DNA of 64,000 nucleotides, from assembly GCA_025738555.1 (NCBI GenBank), contig JAOVFP010000004.1, positions 1,674,001 to 1,738,000 of the forward strand, written 5' to 3'. Position 1 is the stretch's first letter. Each line of letters starts with the position of its first letter. This document shows, in pieces, positions 22,102 to 35,400 of the stretch. A program made the position numbers and the translations under genes. The notes under the pieces were generated by a model that had not been told where the DNA came from, did no database searches, and saw only the letters and a list, made by a program, of their open reading frames with translations. The DNA is from Cyathus striatus. Its lineage: Eukaryota; Basidiomycota; Agaricomycetes; Agaricales; Nidulariaceae.

Positions 22102-24139
22102 CTAGTCTCCATAAGGCTTCGGATAATGACCAATGTTGCTCTCTTCCACCTTGTTCCTAACAGGAACGTAGTGAGGGTTGAGAGTCCTGGCTTCGGATGA
22201 GGTTCCCCGGCGTATACACTGCAAAATACCGAGTGCGATGAGAATTAAGCCTATGACAACATTAGCTGCTAGCAGCCCAATAATTGCTGGTCCGTAACTG
22301 GCTACTAGATTGGAGTCTGAGCTAGAGGATTCTGCGAGCCTTGTCTCGTCCTTGTTATCAACACTGACATCGCTGGCGCTGTCACCAGAATCGCTATCCG
22401 TTAGTATTAACTTCACCAATTGCAGCGGGGAAAGTTCGGGGTCCGTATAATTCTTCAACGCGTTTTGTCGACTAGAAGCATAGTCAGAGGTAGCCTTCGA
22501 CATATCTGTTTTTGCAAGGAGCTGTATGTATGCGTCCCCAATGCTTCCATCCGGCAATGTATCGCCGAAGTCGTATCTATATATATGTGTAAGAGAGTGA
22601 TATAACCACGTAGAATATTTCATATAACTCACAGGCTGTAAACATTCCGTAAGAATGTATCTCCGAGTGCGATATCAAACTCGCTCGTAGCGATAGTACC
22701 ATCCGTCACAAAAGAAGAGGTACAATATGTGTAATCTTTCCCATTTACTGTGATCACGTTTATATCTGTCAAGTCCAATGGATGGATTGGAATCGTTTGG
22801 CCCCTTAAAAATCATTCATGTAAGGCTTTACTTAAAACGATACATTATCCAACCTTACCCAAAGTTAAATGTTAGCTTGGGAAGTGAGTCTGAGGTGCAA
22901 GGCACGACCCATTTCCCCAGTGCTTGATATTTCGCTGCATCTTTAATGCCTGAATAGATGGCATCGAGTATATCGTCCGGAACACTCCCGGAAGGATTTC
23001 CGGTATCCAACAAAGCGACACCTTTTCCCTTTGGTACGCCTTTCACGCCAGAAGACACATGAATCGATTTGCCGTCGACTTCTATATCATCGAATATCGT
23101 GGACCAACGGTATCCAACTGGTGGCGGAGGATATTTTGGTAACTTGGGAGTCTGCTCAACTGCGGTATAATCTGGATCGTACTCTCCGATGGTGAAAGAC
23201 CCATCCCCGCTGCTCTCGAGGTCATCGGATCGAGAAAGGTCGAAAGCGACAAAGTTGGGCTGATGAGGGTTTTGTGTAAATATATTATTTAACACTGAAG
23301 CACCCCATGTAGCAGATGGATTTGATTGCTGGGTAGCATTGATTATAGGAGACCCAATTGCCTGATCGAACCCTAGGCCTAACAGTCCGTTGAGCCCTAA
23401 CTCCTCTATTCCACTTATAGTGACCTGTAGAAATTGTTTTAGTTCTAGACAAGCCCAGTGCCCTTCTATCTTGAATTAAACTCACGTTTGAAGCGTTCAA
23501 GAATGCTATATGTCACGTTTACAGCTGATAGTAGTACTAAGAATTTTAACGGTTAACATACCTTGAGCACCAATTTTATATGGTCCGATTTCTACGGGTG
23601 CTACCCCTATCGTTCCGTTAACTCCGTAAGATCCATCACCGTAAAGTAAACTAAGTGGTATCTTCGAGTCGTTGAATTTGCCAATTCCGTCGGGTGCCTG
23701 AACCCTTTGTAATGCATTATAACTCTACGTATAGTGAAGAGGGAAATTTCAAACGAACCATAAATCTGTACTTCCTGTATCAAGGGCAACGTAAAGCTCT
23801 TTATCGAGAATGTGTTAATGATTGATGGACTATATTGATAGTAGATAAAATACGCACCAACCCCGTTTACAGTGATATTAGTAGCGTACTGCCAAATGAG
23901 AGATAGATGTAAATAGTTGTCATCGAGCTAGGAACCGAATGTAAGACACTCACTCTGATGTTCTGAATGTCTAGAAGATCTCCCTTCGTACTACCCGCCG
24001 AGTTAGCATTAAGCTGAGCAACTTTAAGCTTTTTCACGGGACTCCTTGCCGCATGAAGGTTGATGGCAGTTGCACTAGACACCGTAGAGGAGGCGATGAT
24101 CCCAAGACACAATGTAAATGGATATAGAACCATCTTCAT
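22102..24139 (-). pseudogene. Membrane-anchored A1 aspartic protease, copy A, frame interrupted
   Basis: Exons in transcript order: 24139-23954, 23888-23858, 23798-23562, 23505-23486, 23424-22859, 22803-22633, 22576-22102 (1686 nt, 562 codons). The N-terminal signal peptide, first catalytic motif VALDTGSTDLWF, flap LLYGDGSYGVNG and second motif ALLDTGNPSGS are present. A Ser/Asp-rich stalk, one transmembrane helix (IIGLLAANVVIGLILIALGI) and a short tail follow. Directly after DLWF two in-frame stops, TGA at 23749-23751 and TAG at 23725-23727, lie inside a 30-nt stretch that starts with GT and ends with AG. Either the gene is dead or this is an extraordinarily short intron; its absence leaves the frame open (DLWF-SYNALQRVQ). 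Copy B has coding sequence at that place. An intact version would be a cell-surface peptidase resembling fungal yapsin-type enzymes in topology. Confidence 0.8.
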
Positions 24140-24253
24140 CGACAGTTATTTAACCCAGAAAAAAGTGAAGGCAGGACGTAATGGGGAAGAGAAAAGATAG
24201 AAGAAAAAGGGGAGCGGAGACGTTGTCACAAAGGTGAGCACCCAGTGAGCACC

Positions 24254-24261
24254 TTAATATA
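24254..24261 (-). promoter_or_regulatory. TATA box of protease copy A
   Basis: TATATTAA on the minus strand, 115 nt upstream of the ATG. The identical octamer, preceded by GG, is kept upstream of copy B, which supports a duplicated promoter. Confidence 0.45.
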
Positions 24262-24932
24262 CCTGCAGTATGGGTCCCATGAACGAAAGCTGCGTCCCGA
24301 CGAACTTTGATGCTCAGCAAATGAAACTTACGGATGGGGAATCCAGGGCGCCCAGTTATAATTTTAGCTACTAGTAAGTCATTTTGTTTCCATCAACATA
24401 TTTTCCGAGGAGTATGTAGATATAACGTTTATTATTTGCCTTCCCATTGGAACTTATAGACGATCCTTGTAGTATTCAACTGTCTGGAAAGTTCAATGAC
24501 ACGAAGCGTCCATTTCTAGCGTGTAACATTATGTATTACTGCTATGCATGAAACGCAACGCCGACAGCGCTCGTATCAAACGAGGGTTCGCAACCCGTCT
24601 AAAAATACCTCAGTACACACTAGGTACACAGGTTATAACGTTCACCGCCAGCACGGCCTCAGCGCTTGAACCTCGAGTCTCCACGATGCCCGCCCCATCT
24701 GTCTACCAATGGCCACATCCCTGTATTGTCTCTTGCGTATACACAAGATATGTACAGTCTTGAACATCTTACAGAAATATTCAAACGAGAAAACGTGAGC
24801 AGACAAAACAGTTAGGCATATTTACTCCATCCTCCATTAATATGTAGCAAGCTTGGCATCAAACACGAGTACCGACTATCGATTGACTATTAAGGTACCA
24901 TTCATTGAAGACATGAGCCAAATAACGCTCTC
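24262..24932. other. Intergenic between the two protease copies
   Basis: The stretch holds the copy A promoter and the copy B 3' flank. A small frame at 24548-24763 shows no motif. Confidence 0.5.
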
Positions 24933-26975
24933 CTACTCTCCGTAAGGCTTTTGATAGTGTTCATAGCTTCCCGCCTCGCCTGTGCTATTACTTACGGCGG
25001 TATACTTAGGAGGTCTAATAGTCCTAGCTTCGGATGAACCTCCGCGACGCGAAAGTTGTACGACTCGGACAGTAAGCAAGATGATTACTACGCTGAGGAT
25101 AGCAATCACAATTATCAACCTAATAACTGTGGCTCGACAAGATTCCGACTTCCTCGAAGAGTTTATCACCCGGATACTTGCGTCGTCACTGTCTTCTGCA
25201 CTGGAATCACTGGAAGTATCATCGGTGTCACTGGCTGATATAAATTTCAATAATTTCAGCGGAGCGGTTTCAGGATCTGTATAATCCTTCAGCGTTTTTT
25301 TTCGACTTGAAGAGAAGTCAGCGGTAGCTTTCGATATATCTGTTTTTGCAAGCAATTGTATGTATAAATTTCCAATGCTGCCATCCGGTAATGTGTCACC
25401 AGAGTCATATCTAGGAATATTTGTAAGACATCAGTACGTCCGTAGAGCAGGATAGTAACTTCTTACAAGCTGTAAACATTACGCAAGAATGTGTCTCCAA
25501 GGACAATATCATATTGACCGGCATTGGCGTTTAGAGAACCATCCGCTAAAAATGTGGAAGTGCAAACGGTGTAATTTCTCCCATTAGCTGTGGCAACAGA
25601 TATGTCCGTCAAGCCCAGAGGATGGATTGGAATTATATTCCCCCTGTAACCCATTCCAGTAAGTCATTTACATAAAATGGATCGCACATCAAGACATCAT
25701 TCTTACCCGAAGTTAAATGTCAGCTTGGGAAGTGAGTTTGGCGTGCACGATACAATCCACGACCCCTCATCGTCTCCAGATTTCACCGCTCCTTTAATAC
25801 CAGAATATATAGCATCGAGGATTTTGCTCGGGAGACTTCCAGTCGGATTTCCGGTGTCCAATAAAGCAACAATTTTTCCCTTTGGCGCACCCTTCACGGC
25901 AGAAGACACACTGACTGACTTGCCATCAATCTGAATATCGTCTACTAACGTAGACCAACGGAATCCAGCTGGTGGAGGAGGAAATCTAGGTAACTTGGGG
26001 GACTTCTCTATAGCAATATAATCTGGGTCATATTCTCCAATTGTGAAAGGCCGATCCCCACTGCTTTCGAGATCTTCGGAACGAGAAAGATCAAATGCGA
26101 TAAAATTAGGTTGATGAGGGTTTTGGGTAAAAGTATTATTGAGCACCGATACACCCCATCCAGCCGATGGACCATATACGTTCTGGATACTATTGATTAT
26201 GACAGAGTCTTGTGTCAGGTCGAACCCTTAACAATCCATAAAGCCCTAATTCTTCTATTCCTCCAATTGTAACCTGTTAGAAATTATTTTTAGATACGTC
26301 ACAGGTCAGCCCATGATTTTATTTCAACTTACACTCGTAGTGTTTAGAAATGCTGTATGGTTTTATGACTATGAAGTATAGCTGATTTTCGTAAGGATTT
26401 CTTTTATGCACGTACCTCGTTCGATTGTACACGATCCGATTTGCATGGGAGCTATGCCAATTGTCCCATTAACGCCAACTGAGCCATCTGCATAAAGTAT
26501 GCCCGTCTTTATCTTGGTGTCGTTGAAATTGCCAATTCCACCAGGAGGTTGAACCCTCTTAAAAGCATTAATGCGAATCCTCGAAGGAGCGAGGCAATTA
26601 TCAACAAACCATAGATCTGTACTTCCCGTATCAAGGGCAACCGGGATATCTAACAAAGGGTTGTTCGTAGGTATTTCACCGTATAATTTGCCAATGTATA
26701 ACTACTCACCCACTCCGTTTACTTTTATATTGATAGCATACCAAACGAGTAAAGAAGTTAGCCACACATGCGCCGTGAAAAGAAAGAACAATACTCGCTC
26801 TTATGTTCTTGATATTTGAAAGATCGCCTTCACCACTTAACTTAGTGTTGAGTTGGGTGGCTTTCAGCTTGTTCACATTGTTTTTTCTGGGCAAAACGTC
26901 GTCAGCAGCCGACAACGTTGATGAGGCGAGGAGACTAAGGCATAAAAGAAGCTGGGAACAATTAGATGACTTCAT
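24933..26975 (-). pseudogene. Membrane-anchored A1 aspartic protease, copy B, multiply disrupted
   Basis: Homologous exons in transcript order: 26975-26799, 26740-26710, 26649-26416, 26352-26333, 26273-25707, 25643-25467, 25410-24933. Catalytic motifs VALDTGSTDLWFV and ALLDTGNPTGS and the flap ILYADGSVGVNG survive, as does the C-terminal helix (IRLIIVIAILSVVIILLTVRV). Lesions seen by comparison with copy A are three. The intron 1 donor is GCGAGT instead of GTGAGT. The intron 1 acceptor AG is missing before TATGCT. A 5-nt deletion in exon 5 near 26229, where A has TTAGGCCTAGGG and B has TTAAGGG, shifts the frame into a stop within about 12 codons. The rest of the exons stays open, so inactivation looks recent. 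It lies head-to-tail with copy A, consistent with tandem duplication. Confidence 0.8.
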
Positions 26976-27060
26976 AGACGACGTGAGTGATCAGATAAAA
27001 GAGAAATAAAGGGGTGGAATGAAGAATAAAGAAAGTGAATTTTTCCAAGCAGCGAACTAC

Positions 27061-27068
27061 TTAATATA
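27061..27068 (-). promoter_or_regulatory. TATA box of protease copy B
   Basis: TATATTAA on the minus strand, 86 nt upstream of the copy B ATG, matching copy A. Confidence 0.45.
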
Positions 27069-28739
27069 CCTGTCGGTATGATAGGAAAGTACATTACCAA
27101 CGAATTTCGACACTAAGCACGAAACGATCGGGTCCGGCCTTCAGGGTACCACTTACATGATCCGCGTTGCTTATAGCAAAGTCTCCGGTAGCTGCGTTAG
27201 AACGTTTACCTACGTTTACTCCCCTTGTAAAGATAACTTTCACTGTTGAAAATCTGTAGTACATACGAGGAATTTGTAAACTATATAATGTAGCATTCGT
27301 ACTCTCAAGAGTGCCAGTTTCGGAATCACAATGTTCACCCAGGCTCACCGGCCGCACTGCACACAAATGACACCCGGGCACACCTACATTCGCTGTCCCT
27401 TACCGCGTTTACGATTCGAACGAGATAAGTTACTTAATTCTGCACAGGTTCGTAGTCACATTTTGTCAACTTATGCTCACCGCCCACTCACTAGCACGAC
27501 GCCACTCACGCCCACATTTGCCTGTCCTTTAAAGTTACAGCGTTGGCGAGATTCGAACGAGAGTCGAACATGCGTCACGTACTTACTAGACACTATGTAA
27601 TTCGGAAACTTAAACATTAAACATCCGAGTCGGGTGATAAGGGTGTGATAAATCAACTTCAGGCTTCATAATCGGATGGTCCAGGTTCCTAAGTACCGCT
27701 GAATATCTTTTTCGCCATGACTGATACCATAAAACGATAAGCAGCCCACACCAACTTGGCCGCAAGGAGCCGCGACATGCTGCAGCTGCAATGTCTTTGA
27801 CATTCATGCTACTCGAGTTTCGGCTTCCACAGCCCACCCGTCTGAATAGCCTCCTATAGCCTCCCGAGTCCCGAATGATGGGCGGGCCGCCCGTTCAGCA
27901 ATTCGTGTGGGCTCTCGTTTTTCTTCACCACGCTCTTCAGTTCGTCTATTTCTTGCAAAGATGGCATATGCATGGGGGACTACATAGTAGTGCTATAGTA
28001 GCACTCTCTATATAAATCCACCAATTAAAGCAATGTCTCATGATCCGTAACCATAAATTCTTTACCACGCTGCTTGACTTCGATGTATGAGTGATGATGT
28101 CGATTTCAGGGGCTTAACACTGGCTTAACCATTCTTCGGCTTTTCCATGCATCCATAGTGCAACGATTGCTCAGCGCAAGAGAATACTCCACTATTTATG
28201 TCTTAGCATCACACAATGGCGATGCAAGCGCTCAAGCGCTCAACGCTTAAGTCCGAGAATAGGAAATACTTGGGAAATACCTAGCGGTACCGCCGACTCC
28301 TGCGCATGGACGCAAGTTGCGGTGATCTGGTGATGCGTCTGTCCAACTCTCTTTCGAGTCTTGACCTGTCTTGACAACCTTTTGATATGCGTAGCAAGGC
28401 ACTCCAATGTACACATTGCTATGCATTTGTGCGTGCTCCAGCTAAAAATAGTACTAGCGTCATGATCGAATATGTCCCACTAACAGTTGAAGCACTGAAA
28501 CCCGATGAACAGTTCTTTGCTATGGTCTATTTCAATATTTCGAAAAGAATCAAATTGAATCGGCTCAAATCGCCGGTAATACATATAGATCATACAACCA
28601 CTGTTGGAGTAATATATTTCTGGTCTTTAAATCTACTTCCTCGTCTTCTGGCCGTTGTGAGGGTCAATACCGAGAATGCCTGGCGCTCAATGGTGCTATA
28701 GTATCAGGACGCTAACGCTCATCTACGTATGCTACCATA
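27069..28739. other. Intergenic, with a faint direct repeat
   Basis: Around 27340-27430 and 27475-27565 two similar segments share CTCACCG, CATTCGCTGTCC-like and GATTCGAACGAGA motifs. The last resembles the complement of a tRNA B box. No gene was recognised. Confidence 0.4.
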
Positions 28740-29640
28740 CGTTGCTAGGTAATAGGTATGTATATGTCACCAGCTAATTATATTTCACATCAAGCAAATA
28801 TGTCTCACAGCTCAAGTGTCAGTACTCCGTGAATAGTTCTTTTCTGTTAGATATTTTACTATATAGAAAAAAATAGGATTAATCAAATCAAATACTTTGG
28901 CTGTTAGATCAACAATTCACTGGTAATCCATAGAATCATCCCACTGTGGGAACAATATAGAGCCTCCCATCTTTCAATACGCTCCCGTATTTTCTTTTGA
29001 GTAGAGCAGTTAGTTTCGAGAATACCTGCTTGTAATATTATGCTAATGCTCGACTTCCTTTTGATCTAGTACGCAATGAGTCTATGTATGTCACTGCAGG
29101 TTGCCATGTATATAATATGCCATCAACTAAAGATACTATCCAGAATATTATCACATCAAGTGAGAGTGCCACATTAACAGCCTTTGATGAACACTAATTA
29201 GATGCTTCAAGTTATTAGCTATTATGCAATTGGCTCTAGCGGATCTTTGCTGTTGTCTATTTTGAGATATTGCAATAAATCAAATCAAATCATGGTGCAG
29301 TAAGATCAACAAATCGCTAGTGATCCATGTGGAACATACAATCATTTGACCAGCGTATTTCTGATCATTCCTTTATCTACAAGAGCGAATTATGAAAAAT
29401 CGTGAAGCTCAGTGCTGTGGGGATATTGCTCAACTCCTATTTGATCCACGTTATGAGTCTACGTGTGTCACTAGTTTACTACAGGTCGCTACGTACAGTA
29501 TATGTCACCAACTAAATATATCTTGGAATATTATCACATCAAATCAATACGCCTCATTATTAATAGCTGATGAACACTTCAAGTTATTAGCTATTATCCA
29601 ATTAGCGTTTGCTATTACCTTGCCTGTATACTGTTCTATT
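28740..29640. repeat. AT-rich tandem repeat, about 2.5-3 copies
   Basis: Units beginning near 28740, 29098 and 29483 share GTATATGTCACCAACTAA-type, TATTATCACATCAA, TTCAAGTTATTAGCTATTAT and AATCAAATCAAAT motifs at the same relative positions. Periods are about 358 and 385 nt. The copies are diverged and lack open reading frames of note. Confidence 0.65.
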
Positions 29641-30755
29641 TCAAGGGATAGTTGCAGATCAGTGCTTTCGAAGATTTTAACCAGTCTTTAATGCATACAG
29701 GATAGAGGTTATCCGAGTCACTTTGAAGTATCACCTATCTTTATGTGAAGTCACGTGAAAATGAAAGTAATTTCACGAGGAGTTCAATCTGCGCTCCGTC
29801 GGAATTACGTGCAATTGATTATGTACACACGTAAATTAATTGCAAGGACCGTTTATTGGCTGTTTACGTCGCAGGGCTTTTCGTGGTGTCCCACCGCCTT
29901 CGACCATCCTCCAGTCGGTAATCCTCCGGGGGGGTATGTTTTGCAATGATATTTGCGGAGAGTACGGCTTTTAACATCTGCATGACGACTTGCGTATCTT
30001 GGAGATCTATCAGGACTTGAATTGATTATCACAGCGCCGCCTGGGCAACGATTGCCGGATCTCGGCGTGTGCTCGCATATCAACCCAGCAGGGTGCACAA
30101 AGTAAGCACTAAGTACGTGCGAGGATAGTAAAGTATGCTCTTGCTCAACAGCTGAAGTGTTTTGGAACTGACCTGGGTAGTTTATAGATAGCTGATAGGT
30201 ATCTGCCTGCACTGTACGCAAGAGCCCCATTACGACAAGCTTCCGTTCCGGTCTCTTAGGATTCTGTTACTGTATAGATCACAGCAGCACTTCTTTCCTT
30301 GACATGATCACCTTCCACAAGGAGCTACTTACGCCTCTCATTCAGGTGTGAGAGCTGTAGTGCATTTCTAGCCGGTTCTTGCAACTGTTCGTCGAACTTC
30401 TCGTCATCTATTGATCCCTCATTCAGTTCAACAGCGACGGTGGGATTCTACTTTCTCCCAACTTTCTCCTCCTCTTTCCCAACTACTCTCGCCTTACTCT
30501 ACATATACCTTACTTCTTCCTTCCGTTTCACGAAGTCTGGCACTTCAAGCGACAGCCCTGATATTTGTGGAGGTGGCGACGCTTATCAACATTCATTAAT
30601 CGGGGTTAGTTCATTGGCGCTGCCCGAAGATTTCGGTTCTAGGTGTAAAATCTTAGCCGCGCTCGCCGCATCCATTCCATCCCTCGTGTTTCGCTCATTC
30701 ATTTAAACCTCAACCAGTGTGCTGGTCTTCGGTTTCTTTTCCCCTCTGCGCGAAA
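29641..30755. other. Intergenic upstream of PPPY protein copy 2
   Basis: Pyrimidine-rich tracts lie at 30450-30560 and 30735-30745, the latter just ahead of the ATG, as in fungal core promoters. No separate gene was recognised. Confidence 0.45.
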
Positions 30756-32405
30756 ATGCCAGAGAGAGCTCTGTTTGTCTCATGCCTTCACTCTGCAGTT
30801 GCATTCCTGCTCCTTGCGGCCCCTACCTTCGCACAAACTCACAGCATCTTCCAGTGGAAGTTTTCAAGCGACGTGAGTGGTTGCATTTGCGTTCCCTCTT
30901 TGCTTGGCTTACAAGCTTTTTTCGTAGACACTTTCGAATTCGCTGGCAACCTGTGTTTTTCTCCCCATAACAGTTCAACCATTCAATGTTACGAACACGA
31001 CAGGCTCTAGTGGGGTGCCTCCGTACTATATGATGGCGTTTGCGATAGGAGGAACACCAATAACGACTTTGATTGGAACGGATAACAAAACGCTGAACTG
31101 GCAACCTACTCATGCACCAGGTACGTTAATCAATTTTCTCAAGCCCCCAGCCTGTATCAATCAAGACACCAGGGACGAATTTGTTGTTGAGTGTGGTTGA
31201 TTCTACGATGAGTGCTGGTGGGATACCTCCAAGGTTGTACACGGTGATTGGTACGTCCCTTTCAATTTACCTCTTGAGTGACATTTCACATTATCACAGC
31301 CGGCCAAAGCACGCAATGCGTAGTAAACGACGACACGAACGATTTCACAGTTTCTTCGAATGTCACAGGTGACATTACTACATGTCAGCCTTGGGGCTTA
31401 CGCATCAAGGGCGGATCCCCGCCCTATAACGTCACTTTCGCTGCAATCAACTCTCCGATTGTTACCAACGTTACCATGCCCTTCGGAGACGATGCGTTCA
31501 CGTATATAGATCGAGCGGATCCTGGCACACAATTGATAGGTTTGTTAATTACCTTTTCGTGGGGTGGTGCTTGTAAACTGACAACTTTTTGTTGCTATGA
31601 ATAGCTGGTATCAGCGACTTGTAAGCATCTCCTGCATTTTCCGCATTTTGCGAGTTGCTAATCTGAAACATATAGGACAGGACGCTGGGCGAAAGGGACA
31701 CCACTCGTGAACACCAAAGGTACGTAACTCTGAGCGCTGGGTGTAAGCGAAATGACTTATGGGTCCGCAGGGTCCGCAAACGTCGACTGTATAGGCCTGG
31801 TCAGTTCCAGCGGCAACGCAACTGACTTGGACAGGCAGAGCAGCAGTTCTGGCACAAACAAAACAGCGATCATAGCTGGGGTCGTAGTGCCAGTCGTGGT
31901 CCTGCTTATACTTGGAGCGGCGTTTGCCTGGTGGCTCCGCCGCCGGCGAGAACGCCAGCGCTTACTTATCGAACCTGATGTTCTTCCACGGCAATTTGAA
32001 GAAACTGGCGGACAGGTGTTGTCGATTACAAATTTCTCTAACTCTTCCCCTCCGCCGAGCAGCAAGGCTCTGGTGTTCAACGATACGCCATACGCTAGCA
32101 ATGGGCCTGTGCGATCTGCTTCCGCGTCCTCTGCAGCTGTGAGCTCGACTTATTATTCCTCCACTGCGTCACCACCAGATGAACGTGGTCTGGAACCTAA
32201 TCGGCGCCCTAACTCAGCCGGTCGTCCAGGATTTGCAGCATTCCCGTCTGCACCTGTTCGTCGGACCGGAAAAGCGGTCGAGGCTGGATCAGCTGATGCG
32301 GATGAGGAAGTTGTGATACAGCATCGTGACGGGGGCGCTGCACCTGTACGTGAACTGCCACCTCCATATGCCGACCGCAATGCATCCGGACCAAGTACAT
32401 CTTGA
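30756..32405 (+). CDS. Single-pass membrane protein with PPPY tail, copy 2
   Basis: Exons: 30756-30872, 30928-31120, 31173-31250, 31300-31539, 31605-31620, 31676-31719, 31771-32405 (1323 nt, 440 aa). A clear signal peptide (VAFLLLAAPTFAQ) precedes FQWKF. The ectodomain repeats the motifs of copy 1, including GVPPYYM, TDNKTLNW, GQSTQC, TTCQPW and DRADPGTQL, and has many Asn-X-Ser/Thr sites. The helix (IIAGVVVPVVVLLILGAAFAW) is followed by WLRRRRERQR and a cytosolic tail of about 165 residues, much longer than in copy 1 and rich in Ser, Pro and Ala. The tail ends in HRDGG...LPPPYADR, so the HRDGG and PPPY motifs are conserved while the middle is not. It is probably a plasma-membrane or wall-sensing glycoprotein regulated by WW-domain proteins; this is inference. 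Confidence 0.85.
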
Positions 32406-35400
32406 TCTAGGACACTATCTTTTTTGCCTTTCGCTGTTTGTTTTCGATACCATTACGGTAGTTTCACTTCACATTGTTCTTTTTTCTTCGAAATTTGCTA
32501 TATAGGTTATTTTTCTTCGGAATACTTTACACTACCCCTGAAAACCATCCCGAAGGATTACGTTTATGGATTTTGTTTGTCGATTGCCCTGACTTTCATT
32601 GCTTCGACCACTTTATCCCAATCCCTGATTGCTCTTAATGTCCGTTAATACATACCGTGTGTATTTACGTTGTACTATGTAACTTATAGAATCAGCCATC
32701 CCTTGGCACATACCGTTGATGTGGATGTGAATTTTAGGTCATGTCACTATCCTGTAACACAAAACAATGATATAGCTGTCAGCTGCTAGTGGCTCGTATT
32801 CATACGCTCATCATTAAAATGTCAATTTCCAGAAAAAGTACGTGGAGCAACAGATCAACAAGTCAGTGTTGGCCCTGGCAACTTAAGGCAGTAACAATAC
32901 CGTGTGTTGGAATATGAAATAATCAGGCAAACGCAAAGGACCGTTCCTGTCAATGCTGAGAATCCCAGCCACAGCAATGGTTTTAAGTACCTAATGGACC
33001 ACCACCCCTTTACCCAATCTTAGTCCTTTAGCGAATGGCTGTAGGTCCGGCGTACACGACTGTTTTTGGGTTTAATCCTCCACCCGTCGGACGTCGCGTC
33101 GGGACAACTTCTGGACTCTGGAAAAGATCGATAGAATAACATGATCAGAACTATCGTCGGAATCAGAACATACGGGCCTTACTACTATCATATCACTGAT
33201 GTGAGAAAAGCCCACTGAACCCAGTCCCATCTTTCGAATGCGATGATATAGGGGGAATGAGGACATCCAAGATATTGTTGACCTCGTACCGCCTGCGAGA
33301 TGCACCACCCGGATGACAAGAAGTACTGAGCATATGAAGTAGAAGAGACCTGGAAATAGCTTCATCCCATACAGCGAGACGACGAGAGTTGTAAGGGACA
33401 CCTCAGCGGGTATATGCTGGCCTTATAGCTCTTCTAACGAGCGGTATACCGTAGGATCATTCCTAATTATATGGTATCGGGTAAGTATCGCTGGCAACGT
33501 CTTATATACGTGGATGAACGTCAGAGACCGCTCTATTATCACGTGGATGCTCTAGATGCCAACTTTGGCTTAACGTTTACCACTTGCAGGAAGATAATCT
33601 CACACACCCGCTGTGCACCTTCGATCAGGTGTATGTAGAGTGCAAGTACGTTGGAATGTGAACTAATACCGTTACCAGCCCGGTGTGCTGCCGCTGCTGC
33701 GAGAATCCGAGATGTTTAAGGACTTGGATTGCACCTTGCCATTAGAAAGAAGCAAAGAAGTTGCCTAGAGGGAATATTTGTCGTGCACGGGTATTCTTTT
33801 TTGAAGGGGTCATCAATGAGGTTCGTCTTTAAATATCGGCTTGCTTCTACTGACATGGTGAATGTTTAACGACCTTCTAGAGGTACTTGAAAGCTTTTAG
33901 CTAAATGAGCTTGGCTGCAGAAGCATATGTACACCGTCTAGAAGCACTAGCGCAGTACTAGATGCGGTTCAGCTCCCAAACAGGCGCCATAGCATTGAAT
34001 TATGGTGCTAGGGTAAGTAAGTTGGTAGAGGTGAAGAAATTGGAATCCTGGAAGTTAGAAGTTGGAACTTAACAATGAATACAATGCACAACTGAAATTC
34101 ACGTGATGTTTACGCAGCGCGCACGGACCACCAAAAGTGGACACTTTTCGCCAACAGTCGCCTGCTAAGCCCTGCTGAAGTTCGTTCGCTATGTGAACGA
34201 AAGATTACATGCCTCGTAATTATCAGTTGTTTCATCCTGCTGATATATCTCTTTAATTTCCAGGTTTTTCTAGGCATACAGCTTAATAGATAACGTATTC
34301 ACAAAGGCATTTGTGACTTCAAATTCTTTGAATCGCGTTTATCATCGACAACAACTTATTATAAGGCACCAAAAGGAGCAAGGACGCTTGTTAGTTAATG
34401 TGAGTAAATTACCATTCAAGTTCGCGCGCAAACTGCTCAAGGCTTAGCTCCAAGGACAAGGCTTAGGTTAAAGGATAGATATGCCTGAGTATCACAGTCT
34501 GGTCGATATATTCTTTAGCCTACGCTATTAACATCCTCCTCAGCTCATATTCCGAGGACCTCCCACCTACTATGGCCTTGACTTGATCTCCCATTATAAA
34601 TCTATGTCCTCTGGTCATCACACCACATGCAGTGTACGCTCTCTCTCATCTATCCTTTCAGCCCTTTCGGCCGATAGTATGCAACTGAGGTTAGTTATTA
34701 GGCCAGTTAGAACGTGGATATATAGGCATAGCTGATCCTTTCGTTTCCGCTGATGTTGCGGCTCCCATACCGCGAGTCGCATCCTATCTCCAGCGGATCT
34801 TGTACTGCCGTATTGAAAGCCCTATCAGGCCGCCTCTCCACCCACCTAGAGCAGCGGGTACAATGCGTATATTTTTTGTCCAGCAGCCTAGGTCTCGGGC
34901 CCTCGCCACAGCATGTGATCCCAGAGGAGCCTTTTGACGGATCCGTCAAAGAGGGAGGATTCTCGTAACGACATGTGCTGACTTGAGAGACGTAGGAATT
35001 GATACATTGCTGACCAAGGGAGGGTATTACCTTGATTGATACTATCGAAGAGTTTGTTCCTTTGAAAGAACTAAAGACTTTTTCTAATTACTTTCATCAC
35101 AGCGTAGTATTCACATTAAGGCACTCCTTAAATGGTCTGTTCTGGGATACAATTTACTCTGTGATTCATATCTGCCTCCGGTTCTTTCCTATCTACTGCA
35201 AACCAGATTCCTACGCTAAACCTCTCACTTCGCACACTAATTATTGCTGCTATATTGCGTCACTACAATCCGCGGATTGTCAAGCTTGGAGCTTGTGACA
35301 ATAACTTGACCCGGATCTCAATTCACGTAACATGATGCTTTTATTGGAGCATGATCATTCGACCTAATCTACATATGTCTTGCCGTAAATGTCGACCTAT

